A stretch of 22,624 nt of DNA from JBDTVS01 sp040007095 (GTDB taxonomy: Bacteria > Acidobacteriota > Vicinamibacteria > Vicinamibacterales > CAVVIG01): NCBI GenBank assembly GCA_040007095.1, contig JBDTVS010000226.1:1-22624 (forward strand), in the 5' to 3' direction. The notes beneath the pieces were generated by a model. It did not search any database, was not told where the DNA came from, and worked only from the letters and a program-made list of their open reading frames with translations. Below are positions 1 to 7,570 of the stretch, in pieces (position 1 is the first letter of the stretch; the number at the start of each line of letters is the position of its first letter). A program made the position numbers and the translations under genes.

Positions 1-1
1 C

Positions 2-475
2 GAGACGGGCGCGTCCATCGTTCCGGGGCGGCCACAGGACGCACACTTTCGCGGCAACATCGTTCAGGCCCTCCTGGCGTACCAGCACGGAGATCTCGGC
101 GAGCCCCTGGTGCCGCTGTCACGCGTCGATCGGATCATCGCCATCGGGTCGGATCGGATGATGGCCGCGGTCACCGCCGCGCGCCACGACGTGCTGGCGC
201 CGTATCTCAAGAGTGATCACGTCGCCGTCGTCAGCATCAACTCGCCCATGCAATGCATGATGAAAGAGGTCTGCGCGCAGTGTCTGCAGAAGCATGTCGA
301 TCCCGTCACGGGCGAGACCGCGGTCGTCTTCTCGTGCTTCAATCAGGATCAGGCGATGGATCGCGTCGACTTTCAGAACCTGTCCGCTCGACTGCGGCAA
401 AACACCGTTCAAGAAAAGCTTGCGAACATGTGGCTGGATCAGTTGCTGAAGAGCCAAAGCCTGTCGCACGTCTGA
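2..475 (+). CDS. C-terminal part of an FAD/NAD-type oxidoreductase with a PyrK/SudB-like iron-sulfur end (partial)
   Basis: The frame is open from the left edge to a TGA at 473-475, giving the last 157 residues of a protein that starts outside the window. The segment VDRIIAIGSDRMMAAV followed by a cysteine cluster (SPMQCMMKEVCAQC, then VFSC about 20 residues later) resembles the end of dihydroorotate dehydrogenase electron-transfer subunits (PyrK) and of the beta subunit of NADPH-dependent sulfide dehydrogenase/ferredoxin oxidoreductase (SudB), where cysteines hold a 2Fe-2S cluster. The visible spacing is C-x5-C-x2-C, slightly different from the C-x4-C-x2-C I associate with PyrK. The tail (RVDFQNL through QEKLANMW) looks like that of large multi-domain FAD oxidoreductases of Acidobacteriota; this is from memory of the family. 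It probably passes electrons between NAD(P)H and another carrier in the cytoplasm. The partner domains are not visible, so the substrate cannot be named. Confidence 0.7.
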   Translation, partial: ETGASIVPGRPQDAHFRGNIVQALLAYQHGDLGEPLVPLSRVDRIIAIGSDRMMAAVTAARHDVLAPYLKSDHVAVVSINSPMQCMMKEVCAQCLQKHVDPVTGETAVVFSCFNQDQAMDRVDFQNLSARLRQNTVQEKLANMWLDQLLKSQSLSHV

Positions 476-573
476 TGAGGTGCGCGGCGCCGTACACCCA
501 CGGCCTCCAAGAATTCGCTGCCACGAAGTGAGGATACGTCCAGCCGAAGCCGTCCTGTGCGAAAATTCGGCCG

Positions 574-1044
574 ATGGGAGCCATGACGACAATCCACCAA
601 CGTCCCGTACGAGCAAACAGCCCGGCCGGGCAGCGTCGATCGGGCGCGATGAAGATCGTGCGCCGCTACGTGCTGATTTCGGCCGGCGCCGGCCTCATCA
701 CCCTGCCCATCGTCGACGTGTCGGCGCTCGCGGCGGTGCATGTGGCGCTCATCAAGGAGCTCACGGAGTGCTACGGCCACGAGTTCTCCGAACACGCGGC
801 GCGGAACATCGTGATCGCGATCGGCGCCAGCCTGATCCCCGGCTCGATCGGTTCGATTCTGGGACGCAAATTGCTTCGTGCGCTGCCCTTTGTCGACCCG
901 GTCACGGCGCTCGCCACGATGTCCGGGTTTTCGGCCTTCGTCTCGTACTCGCTCGGCCGAATCTTTGTCGAGCACTTCGAACGAGGTGGAACGCTCGAGA
1001 ATTTTGACGTCGAGCATCTGCACGACGTCCTGGTGACATCCTGA
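574..1044 (+). CDS. DUF697 family small membrane protein (YcjF-like C-terminal domain, stand-alone)
   Basis: The protein has 156 residues from the ATG at 574, or 131 from the ATG at 649 (MKIVRRYV). From that second Met on it follows the DUF697 pattern: RRYVLISAGAGLITLPIVD, then a helix with HVALIKELTECYG, a glycine-rich hydrophobic stretch (IGASLIPGSIGSILGRKLL), and the end SYSLGRIFVEHFERGGTLE. Two or three hydrophobic segments suggest an inner-membrane protein. In YcjF-type proteins this domain is joined to, or works with, an Era/Ras-like GTPase; no GTPase motif is present here, so it is the stand-alone form. The first 25 residues are low-complexity and may not be translated. A -10-like GAAAAT at 561-566 ends 7 nt before the first ATG and no Shine-Dalgarno is seen, so the first ATG could be a leaderless start. 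Function unknown beyond the family. Confidence 0.72.
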   Translation: MGAMTTIHQRPVRANSPAGQRRSGAMKIVRRYVLISAGAGLITLPIVDVSALAAVHVALIKELTECYGHEFSEHAARNIVIAIGASLIPGSIGSILGRKLLRALPFVDPVTALATMSGFSAFVSYSLGRIFVEHFERGGTLENFDVEHLHDVLVTS

Positions 1045-1070
1045 CACCCATGAAACGGCACTGACACAGG

Positions 1071-1098
1071 TTGTCGCAGAGCATGTGAACGGTAAAAT
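1071..1098 (+). promoter_or_regulatory. Candidate promoter for the 1105-1431 gene, compatible with a leaderless mRNA
   Basis: TTGTCG at 1071-1076 and TAAAAT at 1093-1098 are separated by 16 bp. The -10 hexamer ends 6 nt before the ATG at 1105, so transcription would begin at or next to the start codon. No Shine-Dalgarno is seen in front of that ATG, which fits a leaderless message. This is inferred from spacing only. Confidence 0.45.
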
Positions 1099-1104
1099 GA
1101 GTTC

Positions 1105-1431
1105 ATGAGCGCGAGGACGCGAAAGTGGGTGGAATCCTGGGACCGCATCAAGGAGCGGCCTGAACAAGAGCTCAAGGACTACGTGCTTGGGAAGTGTCGC
1201 AACGGGTTCCAGGTCGCGAAGAAGCCATCCCGCGACCAGCGGGACGCGTGGGTCACGTTGTTGGCCGAGCCAGACAAGACCCGACATGAGTTGAGTCCGC
1301 TGGCGATGCGGGTGGTCGAGTACATCCGCGTCCAGCTGCAAGAAGAGGGGTACGATTTTGAGCTCAACCTGGACGACACGGGCGGCGTCGCCTACGCCGA
1401 GGTGCATTTTCGCACCCTGACCAAGAAATAG
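1105..1431 (+). CDS. Hypothetical protein, 108 aa, soluble
   Basis: I do not recognise a family. The protein is charged and lacks a signal peptide or membrane segment, so it is probably cytoplasmic. It starts with an Arg/Lys/Trp-rich stretch (RKWVESWDRIKERPEQELKDYV), has a single Cys (GKCRNGF), a helical middle (PLAMRVVEYIRVQLQEEGYDF), and a beta-like end (NLDDTGGVAYAEVHF). The frame has normal high-GC codon use and a plausible promoter directly upstream, which supports a real gene. It lies 60 bp after the DUF697 gene on the same strand but appears to have its own promoter. It ends 92 bp from the convergent FAD enzyme gene; I see no convincing terminator in that gap. Confidence 0.6.
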   Translation: MSARTRKWVESWDRIKERPEQELKDYVLGKCRNGFQVAKKPSRDQRDAWVTLLAEPDKTRHELSPLAMRVVEYIRVQLQEEGYDFELNLDDTGGVAYAEVHFRTLTKK

Positions 1432-1523
1432 GGCCGTTGCCGTCGCGGCCGCGTTACTCGCTTACAGAGTCCCGCCATGCGTGCTCGTGGCGCCTTGCCG
1501 GGTGGGCCTCGACGCCGCATTTG

Positions 1524-2879
1524 TCAACGTTGTGCTGCGCGGGCCCTCAGGGCGCCGACGGCCGCCATGCCAGTTTGTGCGCTCCTACGCCTCCATGTGC
1601 CGCGTAGCACGCGTAGCATCAGGGAGGGAGCGAACAGGGTCTGGGGCGCCGCGACCAGGTTCGCGACCCGCATGAACGCGTGGGCCAGTGTGGAGTCTGC
1701 GTGCGCCGCCTGGTGCAGCCGCGCCAGATACCAGTTGACGAACGACACCATCGCGCTGCGCGGACCGACGGTTTCCGGCATGCGGAGGTCGCTGCAGACC
1801 GCGATGCTCCAGGGCACGTCGACGACCGCCGCGGCGCGCTTGAAGAACCGTCGGGGAAGATCGGTCAGGCCTTCGTCGACTGTGGTCGCGAGCGCCAGCG
1901 CTTCGAGCGCGGAGACCGACATGCCCTGCCCGTAGATTGGATTGAAGCTGCAGATCGCGTCTCCGATGACGATCAGCCGGTCGGGGAACCGTGTCAGCTT
2001 CTCGTACATCCGGCGGATGCTGGCCGGAAACGTGTATCCTTCGGCCTCTCCGATCGGTTCGGCGCGGCGAATCATCTGGTAGATCAACGGATCCGGGATC
2101 AGGCGCGCGTGCTCGACAAATCCACTCAGATCCGATGGGGCTGGCTCGCAGAAGTTCGCGATCAGCGTCACGGTCCAGCGGTCGCCTTCCTGCGCGAGCA
2201 TCACGCCGCCCCGCTTCCCCTGCGGCGTCGGCGGAATGATGATCGCCGTCGCGTCGGTCACGTCGTCGGGCCGTCGGCGGAACAGGCGGGTCACGTAGCG
2301 AATCCCGACTTCGATCCGCTGCTCGCGCGGCCGCTCGAACCCCATCGACTCCAGCCACTGCGGTGTTCGCGATCCTCGCCCCGTCGCATCGACGACGAGG
2401 TCGGCGGCGAGCGTCTCCTCGCCGAGGCGCACACCGATCACACGCCCGTCCTGAAGGAGGAAGCCGTCCAGCGCACATCCGTCTCGCGTGACGAGATTGC
2501 CGCGCTGTAAGACGCGTCGCCGTATTGTTGCCTCGAGCAACGGCCGCGACATCAGCAGCCCGTCGAGTCGGTCGCGGCGGCGGGCGAGCCAGCCGCCTTC
2601 GAGGAACCAACCCACGTCGGCCAAGACGTCGCCCGGCACGGCGCCCTCGGCTCTGAGCTCCGTTGTGATACCCGGAAACAGGTGTTCCAGCGCCTGAAGA
2701 CCCCCCGCCAGCAACCCATGGGTCTGGCGGCTTTGCGGGACGCCCTTACGAGGGACGGCGCCTTGCGGCAGGCGGTCGCGCTCGACCAGAGTGACCCGTT
2801 CGAACCGAGGACAGAGTACCTCGGCTGCCAATAGTCCGCCGATGCTGCCTCCGACGACGATCGCGTGTTGACCGGTCAT
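1524..2879 (-). CDS. FAD-dependent monooxygenase / flavin reductase-like protein
   Basis: The 451-residue protein begins with a Rossmann dinucleotide motif (AIVVGGSIGGLLAAEVL, residues ~6-22) and an acidic end of strand two (VTLVERD). It has a mid-protein DLVVDATGRGSRTP element and the second FAD motif VIGDAICSFNPIYGQGMS near residue 325. These are the hallmarks of the p-hydroxybenzoate hydroxylase/squalene epoxidase/geranylgeranyl reductase superfamily, in which FAD and NAD(P)H drive hydroxylation, epoxidation or reduction of an organic substrate. The early PRKGVPQSRQTHGLLAGG segment resembles uncharacterised actinobacterial and acidobacterial 'FAD-dependent monooxygenases'. No signal peptide is seen, so it is probably cytoplasmic. 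The ATG at 2879-2877 is supported by AGGGAG spaced about 6 nt upstream, although that site lies in a hairpin. The gene is divergent from an exported VOC protein. The substrate cannot be inferred. Confidence 0.8.
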   Translation of the reverse strand: MTGQHAIVVGGSIGGLLAAEVLCPRFERVTLVERDRLPQGAVPRKGVPQSRQTHGLLAGGLQALEHLFPGITTELRAEGAVPGDVLADVGWFLEGGWLARRRDRLDGLLMSRPLLEATIRRRVLQRGNLVTRDGCALDGFLLQDGRVIGVRLGEETLAADLVVDATGRGSRTPQWLESMGFERPREQRIEVGIRYVTRLFRRRPDDVTDATAIIIPPTPQGKRGGVMLAQEGDRWTVTLIANFCEPAPSDLSGFVEHARLIPDPLIYQMIRRAEPIGEAEGYTFPASIRRMYEKLTRFPDRLIVIGDAICSFNPIYGQGMSVSALEALALATTVDEGLTDLPRRFFKRAAAVVDVPWSIAVCSDLRMPETVGPRSAMVSFVNWYLARLHQAAHADSTLAHAFMRVANLVAAPQTLFAPSLMLRVLRGTWRRRSAQTGMAAVGALRARAAQR

Positions 2880-2885
2880 GATCTT

Positions 2886-2919
2886 CTCCCTGGGACGCCT
2901 TCAACGGCGTCTCAGGGAG
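2886..2919 (-). promoter_or_regulatory. Inverted repeat overlapping the Shine-Dalgarno of the FAD monooxygenase gene
   Basis: CTCCCTGGGACGCC (2886-2899) is complementary to GGCGTCTCAGGGAG (2906-2919) except for one position, with a 6-nt loop. On the minus strand this sits just before the ATG at 2879, and the 3' arm contains AGGGAG, the likely ribosome binding site. In that transcript the stem is 7 bp, an A-C mismatch, then 6 bp. It could sequester the ribosome site or act as a DNA operator in the divergent region. The repeat is seen directly; its role is inference. Confidence 0.55.
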
Positions 2920-2985
2920 ATCAACGCACGAGCGGACGAATCGGATTTATGTGTGAGAATGTGCCCTGTAATGGAGGACGACGAC

Positions 2986-3771
2986 ATGTTCCGACGAGCG
3001 CTCGCCTGCACGCTGCTGCTTCTCGCGTCTGCTGCCATGATCGGGTTGCGCGCCGAGACCTTCCCCTACGATCACATGCACTTGAACGCCGCGGACCCGG
3101 CAACCGCAGTCGCGTGGTACGTGAAGAACCTGGGCGCCAAGTACGGCGCCGCGGCCGACCGCGTCGTCTTCGGCCGGACCATCTTCGCCTTCGCCAAACT
3201 CGAGAACGCGCAGCCGAGCGCCGGCGGCGCGATCGATCACATCGGCCTGTCGGTCGCCGATGTCGAGGGCACGATGAAGGAGCTGCAGGCGGCGGGCGCC
3301 ACGATCATCACGCCGGCCCGTGATGCGGCCGGCCTCCCCAAGGCGGGCTTCGTCCAGGACCCTTTCGGGATCAGGATCGAGATCCTGCAGGATCCCGAGA
3401 CGCGGGGCTTTCATCACATTCACCTTCGGGTGCCCGACGCCGACGCCAGCTTGAAATGGTACGTCGATAATTTCGGGGGAGAGCGCCTCAAGTGGAAGGG
3501 CCGGGTGGACGCGGTGAAGTATGCGAACCCCACGGTCTGGCTGTTGGCGGACAAGGGCGACAGCGCGCCGAGTCAGGGCCGGGCCATCGATCACCTCGGC
3601 TGGGCGGTCACGCCGGTCGACCCGAAAGTCGCCGCCCTGGCAGCCAAGGGGCTGAAGACCGTCGAGCCGCGCGCGGTCAGGAATCTCCGCGTCGCGTTTG
3701 TCGAAGGGCCAGGTGGCGTGCGGATCGAAATGGTTCAGGGAAGAACGGAAGAGGAGCTCATCGGCCGCTGA
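2986..3771 (+). CDS. Exported two-domain VOC (glyoxalase/dioxygenase superfamily) protein
   Basis: The ATG at 2986 is chosen because GGAGG at 2973-2977 lies 8 nt upstream, and the protein then opens with a clear signal peptide (MFRRALACTLLLLASAAM..., cleavage near residue 23). The 261-residue product holds two vicinal-oxygen-chelate domains. Domain one (~26-136) runs from YDHMHLNAADP to FGIRIEILQD; domain two (~140-250) runs from FHHIHLRVPD to GVRIEMVQG. Each has the expected His near its first strand and Glu near its last, so two metal-ligand pairs (H...E, H...E) are preserved. VOC proteins isomerise, cleave or bind small molecules using a divalent metal; the substrate is unknown. Export is unusual because most VOC enzymes are cytoplasmic. 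It is divergent from the FAD monooxygenase, which may point to a shared substrate, but this is inference. An upstream in-frame ATG at 2878 would destroy the signal peptide and is rejected. Confidence 0.8.
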   Translation: MFRRALACTLLLLASAAMIGLRAETFPYDHMHLNAADPATAVAWYVKNLGAKYGAAADRVVFGRTIFAFAKLENAQPSAGGAIDHIGLSVADVEGTMKELQAAGATIITPARDAAGLPKAGFVQDPFGIRIEILQDPETRGFHHIHLRVPDADASLKWYVDNFGGERLKWKGRVDAVKYANPTVWLLADKGDSAPSQGRAIDHLGWAVTPVDPKVAALAAKGLKTVEPRAVRNLRVAFVEGPGGVRIEMVQGRTEEELIGR

Positions 3772-3907
3772 TCAGCCACGATCTGCAACCGCGGCGGGAT
3801 CTTTGCTGCGGCGCGCCAGGGCGGCGGCGTGGCACGGCACGTGGAGCGTGAAGGTGCTGCCGCGACCCGTCGAGACGTTCCATTGCCCACGTGGACTTCG
3901 CTCCGCA
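3772..3907 (-). pseudogene. Remnant of a sensor histidine kinase C-terminus (G2-box fragment)
   Basis: On the minus strand a frame ending at TGA (3774-3772) encodes QWNVSTGRGSTFTLHVP and then an Ala-rich tail ending ADRG. GRGSTFTLHVP matches the last conserved box of the HATPase_c domain (consensus G-x-GSTF-x-h-x-LP), which ends most histidine kinases. Upstream the frame meets a stop (TGA near 3908), and other frames carry the stretch RLRSEVHVG, which would precede the box after a frameshift. No start or ATP-binding N/G1 boxes remain. Its stop codon directly abuts the stop of the VOC gene. I read it as a decayed gene fragment; chance resemblance in GC-rich DNA is the alternative. Confidence 0.42.
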
Positions 3908-4097
3908 GCCGGTCAGCGACGGTTTCATGCGCAGCGCTTCTTTGTCCTCGACGAGACAGTACGTGTGCGTGCACCGCCTACAGGTTCCCCTGCATTCTCT
4001 TCTCGAAGGCCTCTCGGCTTAGGCCCTTACTGGAATCCCTCAATTGACAACCGCATTACAGCTGCAGCCGTACTTGCACGGTACACTTGCAGCGCGA
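3908..4097. other. Non-coding stretch upstream of the TonB-dependent receptor
   Basis: All frames are short and show no recognisable protein apart from the possible kinase debris next to it. A perfect -35 hexamer TTGACA lies at 4044-4049, but I cannot find a matching -10 at 16-18 bp spacing, so I do not call a promoter with confidence. There is no clear Shine-Dalgarno before the ATG at 4098. Confidence 0.4.
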
Positions 4098-7000
4098 ATG
4101 CGGACTCAGGCATGGCTCTTTCAGCGTCTCGGATTTCCCGGCGGGCTGGTCACGACGCTGCTGCTCGGGCTCGCTGGTACCAGCTTCGGTCAGTACAACA
4201 CGGCCGAAATCAGCGGCGTCATCAGAGACGCCTCGGGTGGTGTCCTGCCGGGTGTGAGTGTCGCCGCGAGCCATCAGGTCAGCGGCGTAAGAGTCGAGCG
4301 GCTGTCGGACGCCGGCGGTCGGTTCTTTCTGGCGGCGTTGCCGGTTGGCACTTACACGGTCACCGCTGAGCTGAATGGCTTCCGCCAGTTCATGCTGCGG
4401 GGGCTGGTGTTGACCGTGGGCCAGAAGATGGAGTTGCCGATTACTCTGCAGATCGGCCAACTGTCGGACGCGATCACCGTGGTGAGCGAAGCCCCCCTGC
4501 TCCGAACTGTGAACGCGGAGATCGCCGAGGTCATCGACAACCGCCAGGTCGAACAGCTGCCGCTGAACGGCCGTCAGTTCGTGCAGCTGGCACAGCTGAC
4601 CGATGGGGTGACGGTTCCTCCCGGCGGGACTCGAGGCGCTGCCCTTGGACAGGCCGGGCCGCTGCCGAACGTCTACGGCCAGCGTGGCGGTCACAACATC
4701 TACCTGGTCGACGGCGTGAAGGTGACCGACGAGTACTTCAATAATCTCGTGATCAGCCCGTCGGTCGATGCCATTCAGGAATTCAAGATTCAGAAGACGA
4801 TGTACCCGGCGGAGTTCGGCGGCAAGGCGTCCGCGCTGGTCAACGTGATCACGAAGTCCGGCGGTAATCGCTTCTCGGGCCGTGCACTCGCGTTCGTCCG
4901 TAACGAGGCCTTCGACACGCACAACTACTTCGACGATCCGAACACGCCGATTCCGGATCTCCGCCAGAATCAATTCGGCGTCAACGTCGGCGGACCGCTC
5001 CGGCGCGATCGCACGTTCTTTTTCTTCAGCTATGAAGGTCAGCGGATTCGCAAGGCACAGACGCAGACATTTTCGGTGCCGACCGCGGCGTTGCGGGGCG
5101 GGGATTTCTCGGGTCTGGCGGCGGTGTGCGATCCGCTGACGCGCACCGCATCGGGCTGCACGTCGTTTACGAACAATCAGATTCCCGCCGGCCGCATCAG
5201 CCCGGTGGCCAGCGCGTTGCTGGCCAGGGTGCCGCTGCCGACGAGCGGCGGCCTGGTGCAGAACCTCCTCGGCGTCGACGACGAGGTCAATCCCGCCGAC
5301 CAGTTCAGCATCAAGCTCGATCATCGGCTCGCCAGCGACAGCGTGTTCGGCCGGTTCTCCACCTATCGGGTCCGCGACGACCAGCCATTTGGCACGACCT
5401 CGTTGAACGAAGCCCTGGTGTCCGGATTCGGTCGGTCGGTGACGACGAAGAGCGAGAACCTGGCCATCAGCTACACGCACGCGTTCGGGTCCAACTGGCT
5501 GAATGAGTTCCGCTTCGGCTACCTGAATGCCCGCGGCGGACAGGTGAGTCCCAATCAGGGCTTCGATTTTTCCGCCGCCTCAGGGCTTCAGGGTGTGACC
5601 ACCGATACCCGCGACATGGGTTATCCGCAGGCGTCGTTCGGCGGCCTCTTCAGCAGCATCGGCGATCCGACGTCGTTCGTCTCGCGCGAGGACCGCAGCT
5701 TCGAACTCTACGACAACGTCCTCGTCGACCGCGGGCGGCATCACATGAAGTTCGGCGGCTACCTGTTCCGGCTGGAGTTCAATCCGGTCAACCCGACCAA
5801 CGCGCGCGGCAACTTCACGTTCAACGGCCAATTCTCGGGCAACGCCTTGGCCGACTTCCTGCTCGGTTATCCCAGCGTCGCCCAGGTCGGCAGCGGCCGA
5901 GCGGACGAGCACGGACGCAGCACGTGGTTCCACGTCTACGGCCAGGACGACTGGAAGGTGGCGCCGAACGTCACCCTCAACTACGGCCTGCGTTACGAGA
6001 TCAACAGTCAGATGGCCGACGTCGACAATCGCCTCTCGGCGATCGACCTGGCCAATCGCCGCATCGTCATCGCCAGCGACGGCGACGGCAATCTGTCGCC
6101 GACCGCAGCGGCGTATCTGTCCGAGATTCCGATCCCGTACGTCAGCTCCGAGGCCGCGGGCTGGACTCGCGGCCTGCTGCGTCCGAGCTACCAGCGGTTC
6201 GCTCCACGCCTGGGCCTCGCCTGGGCGCTGGGCGACGAAGGCAGGACCGTCGTCAACGCGGGATTTGGCGTGTTCCTGAACCAGTGGGCGTACAGCGTGC
6301 AGCAGGCGCTCGCTTCCACGCTGCCGTTTTTCTTCGCCAAGACCGTGACGGCCGCCGCCGATGCGATTCAGCCGACGCAGCCGATCTCGACCGTGCTGCT
6401 CGCGCCGGCCAACGGCACGGTGGGTGGCGGCACCATGGATTGGGATTTCCGAACCGAGTATGCCAAGAACTATTCGGTCTCCGTGCAGCAAAAGCTGGCC
6501 CCGAAGACAACGATGGAAGTCAGCTTCCTGCGCTCGGCGATCGTCGGCGCCGACAGTTCCACCGTGCGCAACGTGCCCGAGCCTGGCCCGGGTGCGATTG
6601 GTCCGCGCCGTCCCGTGCCTCAGCTCGCGAACATCACGGCGATTCGCTGGGATGGCTACTCGATCTTCAACGGCGTGACGTTCCGGCTCGATCAGCGGCT
6701 GTCACGCGGCATATCCGCGTCGGCGACCTATGCGCTGTCAAAAGCTGTCGACGACGCCTCCGATCCGGGCGGCACCGCATTCGAAGCCAACCTGCCGCAG
6801 GACGTGCGCAACATGGCCGCCGAAGAAGCCGACGCCAGCTTCGATCATCGCCATCGATTCGTCGGCAGCGCCATCGTCGCGCTGCCCAATTTCGGCGGCC
6901 GCGGGGTGCTGTCTGCGATCGGCTCGAACTGGCAGCTGAACGCGATCGTGCTTTACGAAGCGGGCGCGCCGTTCACCGTGAACCTCGGGACCGACCGTGC

Positions 7001-7364
7001 CAACATCGGCGCCGGCCCGGCGCAACGGCCGAATATGACGTGCGATCCGAATAGCGGGGGAGCGCAGACCGCACCACAGTGGTTCAACACGAGCTGCTTC
7101 GAGCTCCAGCCCCAGTTCACGTTCGGAAACGCGCCCCGCAATCCAGTGCTGGCGCCGGGGTACGGGACGGTGGACCTCGGGGTGCAGAAGGACGTGGAAC
7201 TGCCAAACGGCGCGCGCCTGCAATTCCGGTGGGAGATTTTCAATCTGTTCAACCGCACCAATTTCGACGTGCCGAATCGGGTCGCCTTCACCCCCAACTT
7301 CGGCCGCATCTTCAGCGCGAAGGCGCCCCGGCAGATGCAGTTCGGCTTCAAGCTGCTGTTCTGA
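4098..7364 (+). CDS. TonB-dependent receptor with N-terminal carboxypeptidase-regulatory-like domain (Oar-like)
   Basis: From the ATG at 4098 the product has 1088 residues; a TTG at 4044 is in frame but adds residues before the signal peptide. Order: signal peptide (~1-32, core GLVTTLLLGLAGTSFG); carboxypeptidase-regulatory-like beta-sandwich (~35-115: ISGVIRDASGGVLPGVSV ... GTYTVTAELNGF); plug domain (~120-245: QLPLNGRQFVQLAQL, NIYLVDGVKVTDEY, IQEFKIQKTMYPAEFGGKA, VNVITKSGGNRFSG); then a large outer-membrane beta-barrel ending in MQFGFKLLF with the terminal Phe typical of barrel insertion. Such proteins import bulky substrates, often glycans or siderophores, using TonB energy. The plug-barrel arrangement matches receptors abundant in Acidobacteriota. 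I see no SusD-like partner or glycoside hydrolase here, so the substrate is unknown. The downstream glgC has its own promoter, so co-transcription is not required. Confidence 0.9.
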   Translation: MRTQAWLFQRLGFPGGLVTTLLLGLAGTSFGQYNTAEISGVIRDASGGVLPGVSVAASHQVSGVRVERLSDAGGRFFLAALPVGTYTVTAELNGFRQFMLRGLVLTVGQKMELPITLQIGQLSDAITVVSEAPLLRTVNAEIAEVIDNRQVEQLPLNGRQFVQLAQLTDGVTVPPGGTRGAALGQAGPLPNVYGQRGGHNIYLVDGVKVTDEYFNNLVISPSVDAIQEFKIQKTMYPAEFGGKASALVNVITKSGGNRFSGRALAFVRNEAFDTHNYFDDPNTPIPDLRQNQFGVNVGGPLRRDRTFFFFSYEGQRIRKAQTQTFSVPTAALRGGDFSGLAAVCDPLTRTASGCTSFTNNQIPAGRISPVASALLARVPLPTSGGLVQNLLGVDDEVNPADQFSIKLDHRLASDSVFGRFSTYRVRDDQPFGTTSLNEALVSGFGRSVTTKSENLAISYTHAFGSNWLNEFRFGYLNARGGQVSPNQGFDFSAASGLQGVTTDTRDMGYPQASFGGLFSSIGDPTSFVSREDRSFELYDNVLVDRGRHHMKFGGYLFRLEFNPVNPTNARGNFTFNGQFSGNALADFLLGYPSVAQVGSGRADEHGRSTWFHVYGQDDWKVAPNVTLNYGLRYEINSQMADVDNRLSAIDLANRRIVIASDGDGNLSPTAAAYLSEIPIPYVSSEAAGWTRGLLRPSYQRFAPRLGLAWALGDEGRTVVNAGFGVFLNQWAYSVQQALASTLPFFFAKTVTAAADAIQPTQPISTVLLAPANGTVGGGTMDWDFRTEYAKNYSVSVQQKLAPKTTMEVSFLRSAIVGADSSTVRNVPEPGPGAIGPRRPVPQLANITAIRWDGYSIFNGVTFRLDQRLSRGISASATYALSKAVDDASDPGGTAFEANLPQDVRNMAAEEADASFDHRHRFVGSAIVALPNFGGRGVLSAIGSNWQLNAIVLYEAGAPFTVNLGTDRANIGAGPAQRPNMTCDPNSGGAQTAPQWFNTSCFELQPQFTFGNAPRNPVLAPGYGTVDLGVQKDVELPNGARLQFRWEIFNLFNRTNFDVPNRVAFTPNFGRIFSAKAPRQMQFGFKLLF

Positions 7365-7513
7365 CGACGACCGGTTTCGCCCGGTTACCCGCCGACCCCT
7401 GCCTCTCCACGAGACCTCAATCGGCGTTCGAGACGCTTCGCGCGAACAATCAGCGTGGTGCCAGGGTCCGCTCAATAAACACAATCTCGTCCCTGGGTTG
7501 TCGCTGAAATGAT

Positions 7514-7542
7514 TTGAATCCGGCCCTGAAACCACCTATCTT
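7514..7542 (+). promoter_or_regulatory. Sigma-70-like promoter of glgC
   Basis: TTGAAT (7514-7519) and TATCTT (7537-7542) are separated by exactly 17 bp. Transcription would start near 7549, leaving a leader of about 22 nt. The leader contains GGAGGG at 7561-7566, a few nt before the GTG start at 7571. A spaced inverted repeat (CCAGGG near 7462, CCCTGG near 7491) lies upstream of the -35 and could be an operator. Confidence 0.6.
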
Positions 7543-7570
7543 CACTGTTGTTCCTTGATCGGAGGGCCTC

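Noticed and set aside
2878..2985. Earlier ATG for the VOC protein
   Set aside because: It would start within the divergent gene's start codon and hide the signal peptide; the ATG at 2986 has a well-spaced GGAGG.
4044..4072. TTGACA as a full promoter for the TonB-dependent receptor
   Set aside because: The -35 is perfect, but no acceptable -10 lies 16-18 bp downstream.
4056..6491. Long minus-strand frames opposite the TonB-dependent receptor
   Set aside because: Antisense shadows typical of high-GC coding DNA; no recognisable domain.
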